Below, piece after piece: positions 48,598 to 57,797 of a stretch of 64,000 nucleotides of DNA (its first letter is position 1; each line of letters begins with the position of its first letter). The DNA comes from Azospirillum ramasamyi (GTDB lineage Bacteria > Pseudomonadota > Alphaproteobacteria > Azospirillales > Azospirillaceae), in contig NZ_CP029829.1 in assembly GCF_003233655.1 (NCBI RefSeq), positions 463,001-527,000 of the forward strand. The letters run 5' to 3'. Made by a program: the position numbers and the translations under genes. The notes beneath the pieces are model-generated. The model was not told the origin of the DNA and made no database searches. It saw only the letters and a list, made by a program, of their open reading frames with translations.

Positions 48598-48849
48598 ATG
48601 ACGCGGGAAGCGGTCAAAGCCAAAGAAGAAGCTGCAAAGCAGAACAGGAACATGCAGAACACGGACAAGACGCTGGCCCGTCGCGACCTGTTCCGCGTCG
48701 CCGGCCTGGGTGTCGGTGCGCTGGGCGCCGTCGCCGCCGGGGTGACCGCGACCAGCGGGACCGCGGAAGCCGCCCCGGCGGAAACCGTCTCCACCGGCTA
48801 CCGTGAGACCGACCATGTCCGGCGGGTCTACGAACTGAGCCGCTTCTAA
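48598..48849 (+). CDS. Small Tat-signal protein of formate dehydrogenase
   Basis: An 83-residue protein with a twin-arginine motif (LARRDLFRVAG) and a hydrophobic stretch, ending in TDHVRRVYELSRF. It matches the formate dehydrogenase region Tat-target family, often called FdhX or small subunit. It probably crosses the inner membrane with or beside FdhA; its role is unknown. GAGGAG lies eight bases before the ATG. Placed between torD and fdhA with 13 bases to fdhA, it is clearly in the operon. Confidence 0.85.
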   Translation: MTREAVKAKEEAAKQNRNMQNTDKTLARRDLFRVAGLGVGALGAVAAGVTATSGTAEAAPAETVSTGYRETDHVRRVYELSRF

Positions 48850-48862
48850 GAGGAACGCCCCG

Positions 48863-51763
48863 ATGCTCATCAAGAAAAGCTCGGCCACCTCGGGCGGCCG
48901 TCACCTTGCCCGCACGCTGACCCAGACGCTGGCGTCCGCCACCGGCGTCACCGTCGACCGCCGCGCCTTCCTGCGCACCTCCGGCATCGCCGCCGGCGGC
49001 GCCGCGCTCGCCTCCACGATGCCGTTCGGCATGGTGAAGAAGGCCGACGCCGCCACTGCGGCGGCCGTCGCCGGCGCGCCCGTCAAGCAGGTCAAGTCGG
49101 TCTGCACCCACTGCTCGGTCGGCTGCACCGTGGTGGCCGAAGTGCAGAACGGCGTCTGGATCGGGCAGGAGCCCGGCTTCGACAGCCCGATCAATCTCGG
49201 CGCGCACTGCGCCAAGGGCGCGTCCGTGCGCGAGCACGCCCACGGCGACCGCCGCCTGCGCTATCCGATGAAGTTGGTCGACGGCAAGTGGACCCGGATC
49301 AGCTGGGACCAGGCGATCGAGGAGGTCGGCTCCAAGCTGCTGTCGATCCGCGAGCAGTCCGGCCCGGATTCGGTGTTCTGGCTCGGTTCCGCCAAGCACA
49401 GCAACGAGCAGGCCTATCTGTTCCGCAAGTTCGCGGCGTTCTGGGGCACCAACAACGTCGACCACCAGGCGCGCATCTGCCACTCCACCACCGTCGCCGG
49501 CGTGGCGAACGTCTGGGGCTACGGCGCCATGACGAACAGCTACAACGACATCCAGAAGTCGCGCGCGCTGTTCTTCATCGGCTCCAACGCCGCCGAGGCG
49601 CACCCCGTCTCCATGCTGCATGTGCTGAAGGCGAAGGAGCAGAACAACGCGCCGCTGATCGTCGCCGATCCGCGCTTCACCCGTACCGCCGCCAAGGCCG
49701 ACGAGTATATCCGCTTCCGTCCGGGCACCGACGTGGCGCTGGTCTGGGGCATCCTCTGGCACATTCTGCAGAACGGCTGGGAGGACAAGGACTACATCGC
49801 CAAGCGCGTCTACGGCTTCGACGACATCCGCGCCGAAGTCGCCAAGTGGACGCCGGAAGAGGTCGAGCGCGTCGCCGGCGTTCCGGGTTCGCAGCTTCAG
49901 CGCGTGGCCCGCACGCTGGCCTTCAACCGTCCGGGCACCCTGGTCTGGTGCATGGGCGGCACCCAGCACCACATCGGCAACAACAACACCCGCGCCTATT
50001 GCGTGCTGCAGCTGGCGCTGGGCAATGTCGGCGTGGCCGGCGGCGGCACCAACATCTTCCGCGGCCACGACAACGTGCAGGGCGCGACCGATTTCGGCGT
50101 GACCTCCGACAGCCTGCCCGGCTACTACGGCTTGGCCGAGGGCGCGTGGCGCCACTGGGCGCGCGTCTGGGACGTGCCGTACGACGACGTGCTGGCCCGC
50201 TTCAAGGACAAGAAGCTGATGGAGGCCACCGGCATCCCGGTGTCCCGTTGGTTCGACGGCGTCCTGGAAGCCAAGGAGAACCTGGACCAGCCGAACCCGG
50301 TCAAGGGCATGGTCTTCTGGGGCCACGCGCCGAACAGCCAGGTCCGTCTGCCCGACATGAAGAAGGCGATGGAGAAGCTGGAACTGCTGGTCGTCGTCGA
50401 TCCGTTCCCGACGATGACCGCCGTTCTGCCCGACCGCAAGGACAACTTCTACCTGCTGCCGGCCGCCACCCAGTTCGAGACCGTCGGGTCGCGCACCGCG
50501 TCCAACCGTTCCGTCCAGTGGTCCGACAAGATCATGGAGCCGCTCTTCGAATCGAAGGTGGACCATGAGATCATGTACCTGTTCGCGAAGAAGTTCGGTT
50601 TCGCCGAGCCGCTGTTCAAGAACATCAAGGTCGAGGGCACCATCCCGGTGATCGAGGACATCACCCGGGAATGGAACCGCGGCATGTGGTCGGTCGGCTA
50701 CACCGGTCAGTCGCCGGAGCGGCTGAAGCTGCACATGGAAAATCAGCACACCTTCGACAAGACGACGCTGCGCGCCGTCGGCGGCCCGTGCGACGGCGAT
50801 TACTTCGGCCTGCCGTGGCCCTGCTGGGGCACGCCGGAGATGAAGCATCCGGGCACGGCCAACCTGTACGACACCTCGCTGCCGGTGGCCGAGGGCGGCG
50901 GCGCCTTCCGCGCCCGCTTCGGCGTGGAGCGCAACGGCGTGACGCTGCTGGCCGAGGGCTCCTATCCGGTAGGGTCGGAGATCAAGGACGGCTATCCGGA
51001 AGTCACCATGGCGATGCTCCAGAAGCTGGGCTTCGACAAGGATCTGACGCCGGAGGAACTGGCGGTCATCCAGAAGATCGGCGGAGACAAGATCGGCGCC
51101 GTGTCCTGGACCACCGACCTGTCGGGCGGCATCCAGCGCGTGGCGATCAAGCACGGCCTGAATCCGCCGGGCAACGCCAAGGCGCGCTGCATCGCCTGGA
51201 ACTTCCCGGACCCGGTTCCGATCCACCGCGAGCCGCTCTACACGCCGCGCCGTGATCTGGTCGCCAGCTATCCGACCTACGCGGACACCAAGTCCTGGCG
51301 CGTGCCGACCCTGTACAAGTCCATCCAGGACCGCGACGTCTCGAAGGAATACCCGATCATCCTCACCTCTGGCCGTCTGGTCGAGTATGAGGGCGGCGGC
51401 GACGAGACCCGTTCCAACCCCTGGCTGGCCGAGCTGCAGCAGGACATGTTCGTCGAGATCAACCCGTTCGACGCCAACAACGCCGGCATCAAGAACGGCC
51501 AGCTGGTCTGGGTGGAAGGCCCGGAAAAGGGCAAGGTGAAGGTCAAGGCCATGATCACCGAGCGTGTCGGCCGCGGCGTCGCCTTCATGCCTTTCCATTT
51601 CGGCGGCGTGTTCCAGGGGCAGGATCTGCGCTCCAAGTACCCGGCCGGGGCCGACCCGATCGTGCTGGGCGAGGCCGCCAACACGGCGACCACCTACGGC
51701 TACGATTCGGTGACCCAGATGCAGGAAACCAAGACCACCCTTTGCCGCATCCAGGCGGCCTGA
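48863..51763 (+). CDS. fdhA: Formate dehydrogenase catalytic subunit alpha
   Basis: A 966-residue periplasmic molybdo/tungsto-enzyme that oxidises formate to CO2. The Tat motif DRRAFLRTS (Arg33-Arg34) precedes a [4Fe-4S] site of Cys81, Cys84, Cys88 and Cys116, with the following Lys118. The active-site pair is Cys206-His207 in ARICHSTTV, so it is a Cys rather than a selenocysteine enzyme. GTQHHIGNNNTRAYCVLQLALGNVG and the C-terminal cofactor domain (LTSGRLVEYEGGGDETRSNPW) are complete. It should bind bis-MGD made by MoaA/MobA and sulfurated by FdhD. Fe-S subunit, lipoprotein and cytochrome b genes follow directly. Confidence 0.96.
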   Translation: MLIKKSSATSGGRHLARTLTQTLASATGVTVDRRAFLRTSGIAAGGAALASTMPFGMVKKADAATAAAVAGAPVKQVKSVCTHCSVGCTVVAEVQNGVWIGQEPGFDSPINLGAHCAKGASVREHAHGDRRLRYPMKLVDGKWTRISWDQAIEEVGSKLLSIREQSGPDSVFWLGSAKHSNEQAYLFRKFAAFWGTNNVDHQARICHSTTVAGVANVWGYGAMTNSYNDIQKSRALFFIGSNAAEAHPVSMLHVLKAKEQNNAPLIVADPRFTRTAAKADEYIRFRPGTDVALVWGILWHILQNGWEDKDYIAKRVYGFDDIRAEVAKWTPEEVERVAGVPGSQLQRVARTLAFNRPGTLVWCMGGTQHHIGNNNTRAYCVLQLALGNVGVAGGGTNIFRGHDNVQGATDFGVTSDSLPGYYGLAEGAWRHWARVWDVPYDDVLARFKDKKLMEATGIPVSRWFDGVLEAKENLDQPNPVKGMVFWGHAPNSQVRLPDMKKAMEKLELLVVVDPFPTMTAVLPDRKDNFYLLPAATQFETVGSRTASNRSVQWSDKIMEPLFESKVDHEIMYLFAKKFGFAEPLFKNIKVEGTIPVIEDITREWNRGMWSVGYTGQSPERLKLHMENQHTFDKTTLRAVGGPCDGDYFGLPWPCWGTPEMKHPGTANLYDTSLPVAEGGGAFRARFGVERNGVTLLAEGSYPVGSEIKDGYPEVTMAMLQKLGFDKDLTPEELAVIQKIGGDKIGAVSWTTDLSGGIQRVAIKHGLNPPGNAKARCIAWNFPDPVPIHREPLYTPRRDLVASYPTYADTKSWRVPTLYKSIQDRDVSKEYPIILTSGRLVEYEGGGDETRSNPWLAELQQDMFVEINPFDANNAGIKNGQLVWVEGPEKGKVKVKAMITERVGRGVAFMPFHFGGVFQGQDLRSKYPAGADPIVLGEAANTATTYGYDSVTQMQETKTTLCRIQAA

Positions 51764-51781
51764 CGCGCGGGAGTTTGAACC

Positions 51782-52459
51782 ATGGCCCGGATGAAATTCC
51801 TGTGCGACGCCGAGCGCTGCATCGAGTGCAACGCCTGCGTCACCGCCTGCAAGAACGAGCATGAGGTGCCTTGGGGCATCAACCGCCGCCGTGTCGTCAC
51901 CATCAACGACGGCAAGCCGGGGGAGCGGACGATCTCGGTCGCCTGCATGCATTGCTCCGACGCGCCCTGCATGGCGGTCTGCCCGGTCGACTGCTTCTAC
52001 CAGACCGCCGAAGGCGTGGTCCTGCACAACAAGGATCTGTGCATCGGCTGCGGCTACTGCTTCTACGCCTGCCCGTTCGGTGCGCCGCAGTACCCGCAGG
52101 CCGGCAACTTCGGCACCCGCGGCAAGATGGACAAGTGCACCTTCTGCTCGGGTGGTCCCGAGGCCGACAATTCGGAGGCGGAGTACAAGAAGTACGGCCG
52201 CAACCGTCTGGCCGAAGGCAAGCTGCCGCTCTGTGCCGAGATGTGCTCGACCAAGGCGCTGCTGGCCGGTGACGCCGACAAGGTGTCGGACATCTACCGC
52301 GAGCGCGTCACCGCCCGCGGCTTCGGTTCCGGCGCCTGGGGCTGGGGCACCGCCTACGAGACCAAGTCCGGTCAGGAGCGCGGCCAGCCCGGCGGCTCGC
52401 TGTTCCAGGGCACCGGCGGTGCGGCCGGCGGGACTCCTGTGCAGAAGCAGGGGCTGTGA
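51782..52459 (+). CDS. fdhB: Formate dehydrogenase iron-sulfur subunit beta
   Basis: A 225-residue electron-transfer subunit with four cluster motifs: CIECNACVTACK, CMHCSDAPCMAVCP, CIGCGYCFYACP and CTFC...CAEMC. It passes electrons from FdhA to the cytochrome subunit. It has no signal or C-terminal helix, so it should be co-exported with FdhA through Tat, and it ends in a Gly-rich tail. It lies 18 bases after fdhA; its stop overlaps the GTG of the next gene (GTGA). Confidence 0.95.
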   Translation: MARMKFLCDAERCIECNACVTACKNEHEVPWGINRRRVVTINDGKPGERTISVACMHCSDAPCMAVCPVDCFYQTAEGVVLHNKDLCIGCGYCFYACPFGAPQYPQAGNFGTRGKMDKCTFCSGGPEADNSEAEYKKYGRNRLAEGKLPLCAEMCSTKALLAGDADKVSDIYRERVTARGFGSGAWGWGTAYETKSGQERGQPGGSLFQGTGGAAGGTPVQKQGL

Positions 52460-52656
52460 CAGTGACGATGGTGGGGACGCGCACCGTCCTGTTGGCGTTC
52501 GGCGCCGCGCTCCTTCTGGCCGGGTGCCAGGAGGACGCGGCACCGCGTCCGATCCATCTGGACAAGGGTGTCTACCGGGGCACGGCCGACACGCCGCGCA
52601 CCGCGGACGAGGTGCGGGCGCTGCAAGAGCGCGCCGCATATCAGGGTGTGCGATAG
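52456..52656 (+). CDS. Small lipoprotein in the fdh operon
   Basis: A 66-residue frame starting at a GTG that overlaps the fdhB stop by four bases; an ATG at 52468 is an alternative. A hydrophobic segment ends in the lipobox LLLAGC (Cys24), so the mature part is about 43 residues: a conserved-looking LDKGVYRG, then TADEVRALQERAA. It is probably anchored in a membrane on the periplasmic side near the enzyme. I know no function. Its position inside the operon, 10 bases before fdhC, argues for a real gene. Confidence 0.72.
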   Translation: MTVTMVGTRTVLLAFGAALLLAGCQEDAAPRPIHLDKGVYRGTADTPRTADEVRALQERAAYQGVR

Positions 52657-52666
52657 GGAGCGTCCG

Positions 52667-53737
52667 ATGGAAGGTCATCGCATGAAGGCGGCTGCCGCCG
52701 CTCTGCTGCTCGGGTTCGGCCTTGCCTGCGGCGCGGCATCGCCCGTCGCGGCGCAGTCCAGCGTCCGTGTCGGCGGTCCGGTCGATCAGCCGGTCAACAG
52801 CCAGCAGATCGACCGCGATGCGCCGCCGGTGCCGTCCCAGGTTCCGGGGAAGAGCATAGCGGAAACCTGGCACGGCATCCGCCTGGGCGAGCAGGGCACC
52901 GTCTCGATCCCCAACAAGCAGGCCGGCGTTCTGATCCAGTCGGAAGGCGAGGCCTGGCGCGCGGTGCGCAACGGACCGCTTACCGAGTACGGCACCTGGG
53001 TGCTCGCCGGCATCGTCGCCCTGCTGGTTCTGTTCTTCCTGGTCCGCGGGCGCATCCGCATCGACGGTGAGAAGACCGGCCGCACCATCGAGCGCTTCAA
53101 TGCCTTCGAGCGCGGCGTCCACTGGCTGACCGCCAGCAGCTTCGTCGTGCTCGCCATTTCCGGCCTGAACGTGCTGTACGGCCGCTACACGCTGCTGCCG
53201 CTGATCGGGCCGGAGCCTTTCGCCGCCATCACCCATTACGGCAAGCTGGCGCACAATTTCCTGGGCTTCGCCTTCATCCTGGGCGTGGCGCTGATCCTTG
53301 TCATGTGGGCCCGGCACAACATCCCGTCCCGTCATGACCTGACCTGGTTCCTGAAGGCGGGCGGCCTGTTCTCCAAGGGCGTCCACCCGCCGGCGCACAA
53401 GTTCAACGGCGGTCAGAAGATCATCTTCTGGTCCACCGTGGTCGGCGGTGCGGCGCTGGGCTTCACCGGCGTGCAGCTGATCTTCCCCTTCAGCTTCGCA
53501 ACGCTCGAGGAACTGCAGCTCTATCAGCTGCTCCACGCCGCCATCGCGATCATCATGATCGCCATCATCCTGGCGCACATCTACATCGGCTCCGTCGGCA
53601 TGGAAGGCGCCTTCGACGCCATGGGCGACGGTCAAGTCGAACTGCAATGGGCGCGCGAGCACCATTCGCTGTGGGTCGAGGAAGTGACCGGCGAGAAGGT
53701 GCACCACGGTCACCACCACGGCAGGCCGGCTGAGTAA
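52667..53737 (+). CDS. fdhC: Formate dehydrogenase cytochrome b556 subunit gamma
   Basis: A 356-residue inner-membrane subunit that takes electrons from FdhB to the quinone pool. A signal-like segment (about 5-30, ending PVAAQSS) is followed by a periplasmic stretch of about 80 residues and four to five helices. Candidate haem ligands are in NAFERGVHWLTA, THYGKLAHNFLGF and LYQLLHAAIAI. The C-terminus is His-rich (KVHHGHHHG). The long N-terminal region is usual in alphaproteobacteria. AGGGAG lies before the ATG at 52667; an ATG at 52682 is possible. It ends the operon. Confidence 0.93.
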   Translation: MEGHRMKAAAAALLLGFGLACGAASPVAAQSSVRVGGPVDQPVNSQQIDRDAPPVPSQVPGKSIAETWHGIRLGEQGTVSIPNKQAGVLIQSEGEAWRAVRNGPLTEYGTWVLAGIVALLVLFFLVRGRIRIDGEKTGRTIERFNAFERGVHWLTASSFVVLAISGLNVLYGRYTLLPLIGPEPFAAITHYGKLAHNFLGFAFILGVALILVMWARHNIPSRHDLTWFLKAGGLFSKGVHPPAHKFNGGQKIIFWSTVVGGAALGFTGVQLIFPFSFATLEELQLYQLLHAAIAIIMIAIILAHIYIGSVGMEGAFDAMGDGQVELQWAREHHSLWVEEVTGEKVHHGHHHGRPAE

Positions 53738-53770
53738 GGTTTAGGCGACAACGAATGCCCCCGCCTTGAT

Positions 53771-53807
53771 CCTCTCCCGCTTTGCGGGGGAGGGTTGGGG
53801 CGGGGGC
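53771..53807. repeat. GC-rich hairpin with G-rich tail
   Basis: CCTCTCCCGC (53771-53780) pairs with GCGGGGGAGG (53784-53793) except for one G-T, followed by GTTGGGGCGGGGGCA. The same layout is seen on the minus strand at 20577-20616. It sits 34 bases after fdhC and may end the operon. Confidence 0.65.
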
Positions 53808-53889
53808 AATGCGTTGCAAGGTCAACCCCCTTGACCTCCACCGGACTCCATGGCCCCTTTGGCGCTCCCCAATCTCGGACGCGCCCGCC

Positions 53890-54579
53890 ATGATTTCCCA
53901 TCTCCCCGAACGCCGGTCCGTGATCGACGGCTGCCTCGCCATGAACCGGCTGGGCATCAACCAGGGGATGTCGGGCAACCTGTCGCATCGGGTCGAAGGC
54001 GGATTCCTGGTCACGCCGACCAGCATGGCCTACGACGCCATGACCCCGGACGACATCGTCGAGATGGGCTTCGACGGCACCTATCTGGGCAATCGCCGCC
54101 CATCGTCGGAATGGCGGATCCATCGCGACATCCTGCGGGCGCGGCCGGACGTGATGGTCGTGCTGCATGCCCATCCGACCTTCGCCACCGCGCTGGCGGT
54201 GCATGGCCGCGGCATCCCGTCCTTCCATTACATGGTGGCGCTGGCCGGCGGCGATTCGGTCCGCTGCGCCCCTTACGCCACCTTCGGCACACAGGAGTTG
54301 TCGGACCACGCGCTGACGGCGCTGGAGGGACGGCTCGCCTGTCTTCTCGCCAACCACGGCATGATCGTGCTGGGGGCGAGCGTTCAGGCCGCCCTGTCCC
54401 TGGGCGTGGAGATCGAGACTCTGGCCCGGCAGTATCTCTATGCCCAGCAACTGGGCGAGCCCAGGATCCTGCCGCCCGACGAGATCGCGCGGGTGGCGGA
54501 GAAGATGCGGCGGATGAAGTACGGCCAACCGGTCGACGACAACGATGCACCGGAGGATACCGCGCGCCCGCGCCGCTGA
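53890..54579 (+). CDS. Class II aldolase/adducin family protein
   Basis: A 229-residue zinc aldolase-like protein. Family landmarks are GMSGNLSHRVEGGFLVTPTS, SSEWRIHRDI with the catalytic-type Glu, the zinc pair in VVLHAHPTFATALA, and LANHGMIVLG with the third His. L-fuculose-phosphate and L-ribulose-phosphate aldolases belong here, but many members have other substrates. The ATG at 53890 matches the family N-terminus; upstream sequence to 53782 is the repeat. No sugar catabolism genes flank it. Confidence 0.87.
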   Translation: MISHLPERRSVIDGCLAMNRLGINQGMSGNLSHRVEGGFLVTPTSMAYDAMTPDDIVEMGFDGTYLGNRRPSSEWRIHRDILRARPDVMVVLHAHPTFATALAVHGRGIPSFHYMVALAGGDSVRCAPYATFGTQELSDHALTALEGRLACLLANHGMIVLGASVQAALSLGVEIETLARQYLYAQQLGEPRILPPDEIARVAEKMRRMKYGQPVDDNDAPEDTARPRR

Positions 54580-54594
54580 CGGTCGGGCGTCGGG

Positions 54595-56652
54595 TTACGG
54601 CCCGATCTGGGTCATCAGGGAGGTGCCGGCGAGATGTCCCGCCGGCTTCAGCGACGCGACCCGCAGCAGGGGCTTGGCGTTTCCGACCGCCTCGACCTGC
54701 AGCGCACGTTCTTCGGCCGGAGCCTCATAGACGGCGGGGAGGGCGATGGTGATGCGGGTTCCCTGGCCGGGCTCGCTCGCCACTTCGATGTCCCCGCCCA
54801 GCATCGCGGTGTAATGGCCGACCAGGGTCAGGCCGAGCCCGGCGCCGCGCGGCTTGCCCTGCCCACGGGTGGCCACCGCGCCGGTGCCGGTCGCCTGGAC
54901 GAAGGGCTGGAACAGCCGGCCGGTCTGCGCGCTGGGAAATCCGCGGCCGGTATCCGCCACGATGAAGCGATACCAGCTGGCGCCGTTGCGCTCCACCTTC
55001 TCCGCCGACAGGGTGACGGTGCCCTCCTGCGTGAACTTGCACGCGTTGTCGAGCAGGTTCAGCAGGGTCTGCCGCACCTTGGTGAAGTCGGAATGCATCT
55101 GCCCGAGCCCGGCGGGGGCGGACAGTTCCAGCGCGTTGCCGTAGAGGTCGGCGGCGGGCATCGACCGCTCGCGCGCTTCGGTCAGCAGCCGGTTGATGTC
55201 GAAGTCCTGCAGGCAGACGTCCATCGCCCCGGCTTCGATCTTCGCGTAGTCCAGCAGCGCATCGACCAGGGTGGTCAGCTGTTCCCCGGTCCATTGGATA
55301 TGCTCGACGTCGGTCGCCAGTTCGTCGACGCCCAGCCGGTGCAGGTCGGTCATCAGCGACTGGCTGGCGTTGACGATCTCGGTCAGCGGTCCATGCAGTT
55401 CCTGTCCCATATTGACCAGGAAATCGCTCTTGGCCTGGCTTGCGGCCTCGGCCATCGCCTTCTCGCGCTGAAGGCGGGTGTGCTCCACCTCCGCCTCCCG
55501 GCGTTCGCGTTCGGTTTCCTCGGCGGTGGCGCGCAGCGTTTCGACCGCGCGGGCCATGGCAGCGATCTCGTCCTGACCGGACAGCGCCGGCAGCGTCACG
55601 TCGGTGCGGCCGGCGGCCAGCGCCGTTACCGCCGTCGCCATGGTCTTCATCGGCGCGGCCACGCTGCGCTGGACCAGCCAGAGCGCCAGCAGCCCGGCCA
55701 GCAGGATCGCACCGCCGATCCACAGCGCGACTGTGGTGTAGCCCGACAGCCCGTCGGCCAGCGTGCCGCGCAGGGCCTGGGTCCGCGCCTCCGCCCGGCG
55801 GCGGATCTCGCCCAGATTGGCGGCGATGCCGGCGGCGTTGGCGGCCATCGCCTCGGCGCGCAGGGTGTCCTCTTCGGCGACGGCCGTTTCGATCGCGGTC
55901 AGCACGCCGCCGGCCTTGGACAGCAACGCCGTAACCTCGTCGATCGCCTGCTTGGTGCCGGGAACCCACAGGTAGCGGTTCATCTCGGCCAGCCGGTCGC
56001 GGGCGACGGCGAGTTGGGCGCGCATCGCCTCCGCATCCTGCGGATCGCGGCGGTCGATGTAGCGGGTCAGGTGGTCCTGCATCAGCAGCACGGCGATGGC
56101 GGCGTCGCTGGCCAAAGCGGTCGAATCGACGCCGCCCGCACCCTTGAGCTGGTCCAGCTTCCGGCGGGTCTGGGCGACCATCGGTTCAAGCACGCCGGCG
56201 ATCTGGTCGCTGCGCTCGCCGCGCAGGGCGATCACCGTCTGCACTGCGGCCCAATAATCGTCGAACGCCGACTTGGCCTTGTCGACGCCCTGCCGGTCCG
56301 CGATCTCCACCGCACCCTTGGACAAGGTGTCGAGCCGCTCGCGCAGCGTATCGTGCCGCCAGGAGGCGTCGAGCAGGCTCTGGTCGTCGCCGTAGGTCAG
56401 ATGGTCGCGCACGGCGACCTCAAGGTCGCGCAGGCTGACATCGGCGTCCGCCGCCGCCTGAGACAGGTCGGCGCGGCCGGAGAAGGCGCCGATGTCGCGC
56501 TGGGCCGCATAAAACCAGCCGAAGCCGACCAGCGCCAGCAGGACCACGAGCCCGAGCGCGATACCGAAGCCCGTGCTGACCCGGGCCGACACGGTCATGT
56601 CGCGGAATCGGGTCCGGCGGCCGCTCCGGGACAGAATGCCGTTCCGCTTCAC
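54595..56652 (-). CDS. Kinase-like sensor with Gln in place of the phospho-accepting His
   Basis: A 685-residue membrane protein built like a histidine kinase. Helices at about 26-48 and 310-333 flank a periplasmic helical domain, followed by HAMP and a coiled coil. The HisKA segment reads FLVNMGQELHGPLTEI: the invariant His of SHELRTPL is Gln417 (codon CAG at 55404-55402). The ATPase domain keeps the N box LLDNACKFT and VADTGRGFP, GAGLGLTLVG. It therefore cannot autophosphorylate at the usual site and may act as a pseudokinase. I start at the GTG at 56652 behind GGGAG; an ATG at 56598 is possible. Confidence 0.82.
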   Translation of the reverse strand: MKRNGILSRSGRRTRFRDMTVSARVSTGFGIALGLVVLLALVGFGWFYAAQRDIGAFSGRADLSQAAADADVSLRDLEVAVRDHLTYGDDQSLLDASWRHDTLRERLDTLSKGAVEIADRQGVDKAKSAFDDYWAAVQTVIALRGERSDQIAGVLEPMVAQTRRKLDQLKGAGGVDSTALASDAAIAVLLMQDHLTRYIDRRDPQDAEAMRAQLAVARDRLAEMNRYLWVPGTKQAIDEVTALLSKAGGVLTAIETAVAEEDTLRAEAMAANAAGIAANLGEIRRRAEARTQALRGTLADGLSGYTTVALWIGGAILLAGLLALWLVQRSVAAPMKTMATAVTALAAGRTDVTLPALSGQDEIAAMARAVETLRATAEETERERREAEVEHTRLQREKAMAEAASQAKSDFLVNMGQELHGPLTEIVNASQSLMTDLHRLGVDELATDVEHIQWTGEQLTTLVDALLDYAKIEAGAMDVCLQDFDINRLLTEARERSMPAADLYGNALELSAPAGLGQMHSDFTKVRQTLLNLLDNACKFTQEGTVTLSAEKVERNGASWYRFIVADTGRGFPSAQTGRLFQPFVQATGTGAVATRGQGKPRGAGLGLTLVGHYTAMLGGDIEVASEPGQGTRITIALPAVYEAPAEERALQVEAVGNAKPLLRVASLKPAGHLAGTSLMTQIGP

Positions 56653-56790
56653 ACCGACTCCCGCTTGCGCTGTGCCTGACGATTCGCAGGGGCGGCCACA
56701 CCCTGTCGGCCGGCTCCCGCGCGGCGCGGATTGTAGCTTGGTGATCCCCGCAGGCAAACAGACAAGTGCGCGACGGAGTACCGCCAATGA

Positions 56791-57621
56791 TCAGGAAATA
56801 TCTCCGGAGGTGAAGGCATAGGCGTGCATGCCCAGGCTGCCATGCTCGAATCCGGCATGCAGCCGCTCGGTCCGCGGCTTTGGGCCGGCGGCGCCGAACG
56901 CCACCGGCAGCGGCAGGAAATGCTCGTCGCTGGGATGGGCGTGGCGGGAATCCGGGCTTGCGGTCAACCAATCGCCGAGGGCCTGGCTGTCCCCGGCCTC
57001 CAGCGTCCGGTCCAACCAGCCGGCGAAGCCGGTCGCCCAGGCCGCGGTGCTGGTCCCGCCGAAACGGAATTCCCGCAGATTGTGGACCGCGCCGCCGCTG
57101 GCCAGGATCAGCACCCCGTCCCGCCGCAGCGATTCCAGCCGCCGCCCCAGCGCGATGTGGTCGGCGGCGCTGCGGCGGGGCATCACCGACAGCTGGGCCA
57201 CCGGGATATCGGCCTTCGGATACATCAGCATCAGCGGCACCCAGGCGCCATGGTCCAGGCCTTGCGCCGGGTCGATGGCCGCGCCGGTCAATTCGGCGAC
57301 CCGCTCCGCCAGCGCCGGAGCGCCGGGGGCGGGATAGCGCATGCGGTAAAGCGCGTCGGGAAAGCCTTGGAAGTCGTGGATGGTTTCCGGCGCCTCGGCG
57401 CCGCTGACCGCGGCGTCGCGGGTCGTCCAGTGGGCGGAAACCGCGAGGATGGCGCTCGGCCGGCCGAGCCTGCGACCGAGCCCGGCCAGGAAGTCGCGGC
57501 CGGCGCTGGTCTCCAGGATCAGCGTGGGGGCGCCGTGGGAGACGAAGACCGACGGGAACAGGGCGGCGGAGGGTTGGGCAAAGGAGGACTGGGCAAGGGA
57601 GGACTGGGCGAGAGAGGGCAT
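56791..57621 (-). CDS. DODA-type extradiol dioxygenase (LigB family)
   Basis: A 276-residue non-haem iron or zinc dioxygenase of the 4,5-DOPA dioxygenase/YgiD type, cleaving catechol rings. Likely metal and active-site residues are in VSHGAPT, SAHWTTRD, TIHDFQGFP, GLDHGAWVPL and ASGGAVHNLREF. The natural substrate is unknown. The N-terminus contains a tandem SLAQS/SFAQP stretch encoded by three 15-bp units (57570-57614), so the exact start is unsure: ATG at 57621 or 57672. Confidence 0.85.
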   Translation of the reverse strand: MPSLAQSSLAQSSFAQPSAALFPSVFVSHGAPTLILETSAGRDFLAGLGRRLGRPSAILAVSAHWTTRDAAVSGAEAPETIHDFQGFPDALYRMRYPAPGAPALAERVAELTGAAIDPAQGLDHGAWVPLMLMYPKADIPVAQLSVMPRRSAADHIALGRRLESLRRDGVLILASGGAVHNLREFRFGGTSTAAWATGFAGWLDRTLEAGDSQALGDWLTASPDSRHAHPSDEHFLPLPVAFGAAGPKPRTERLHAGFEHGSLGMHAYAFTSGDIS

Positions 57622-57682
57622 GGACGAACGGAACTCCGGCCGGGCAATGGGGGAGGGCGGCGACGGTCCCATTCCAGCAAAG

Positions 57683-57712
57683 AAAAACCCCGGCGCCTAG
57701 GCCGGGGTTTTT
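57683..57712 (-). terminator. Intrinsic terminator of the F0 ATP synthase operon
   Basis: A perfect 12-bp inverted repeat (57683-57694 with 57701-57712) has A5 at one end and T5 at the other. It lies 85 bases downstream of atpF on the minus strand and is the best terminator in the window. Confidence 0.88.
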
Positions 57713-57797
57713 CGAAACTCCGTTGTTCACACCGCAACAATGGTCAGGAAAACCCTTGCCGCTGCGGAACCCGGTTACTCCAATCGGTGGGGACCGA

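Noticed and set aside
48614..53719. A 1701-codon open frame antisense to the fdh operon
   Set aside because: It mirrors fdhX-fdhA-fdhB-fdhC, whose motifs are complete on the plus strand. High GC makes antisense stops rare, and the translated product is low-complexity with no family motif.
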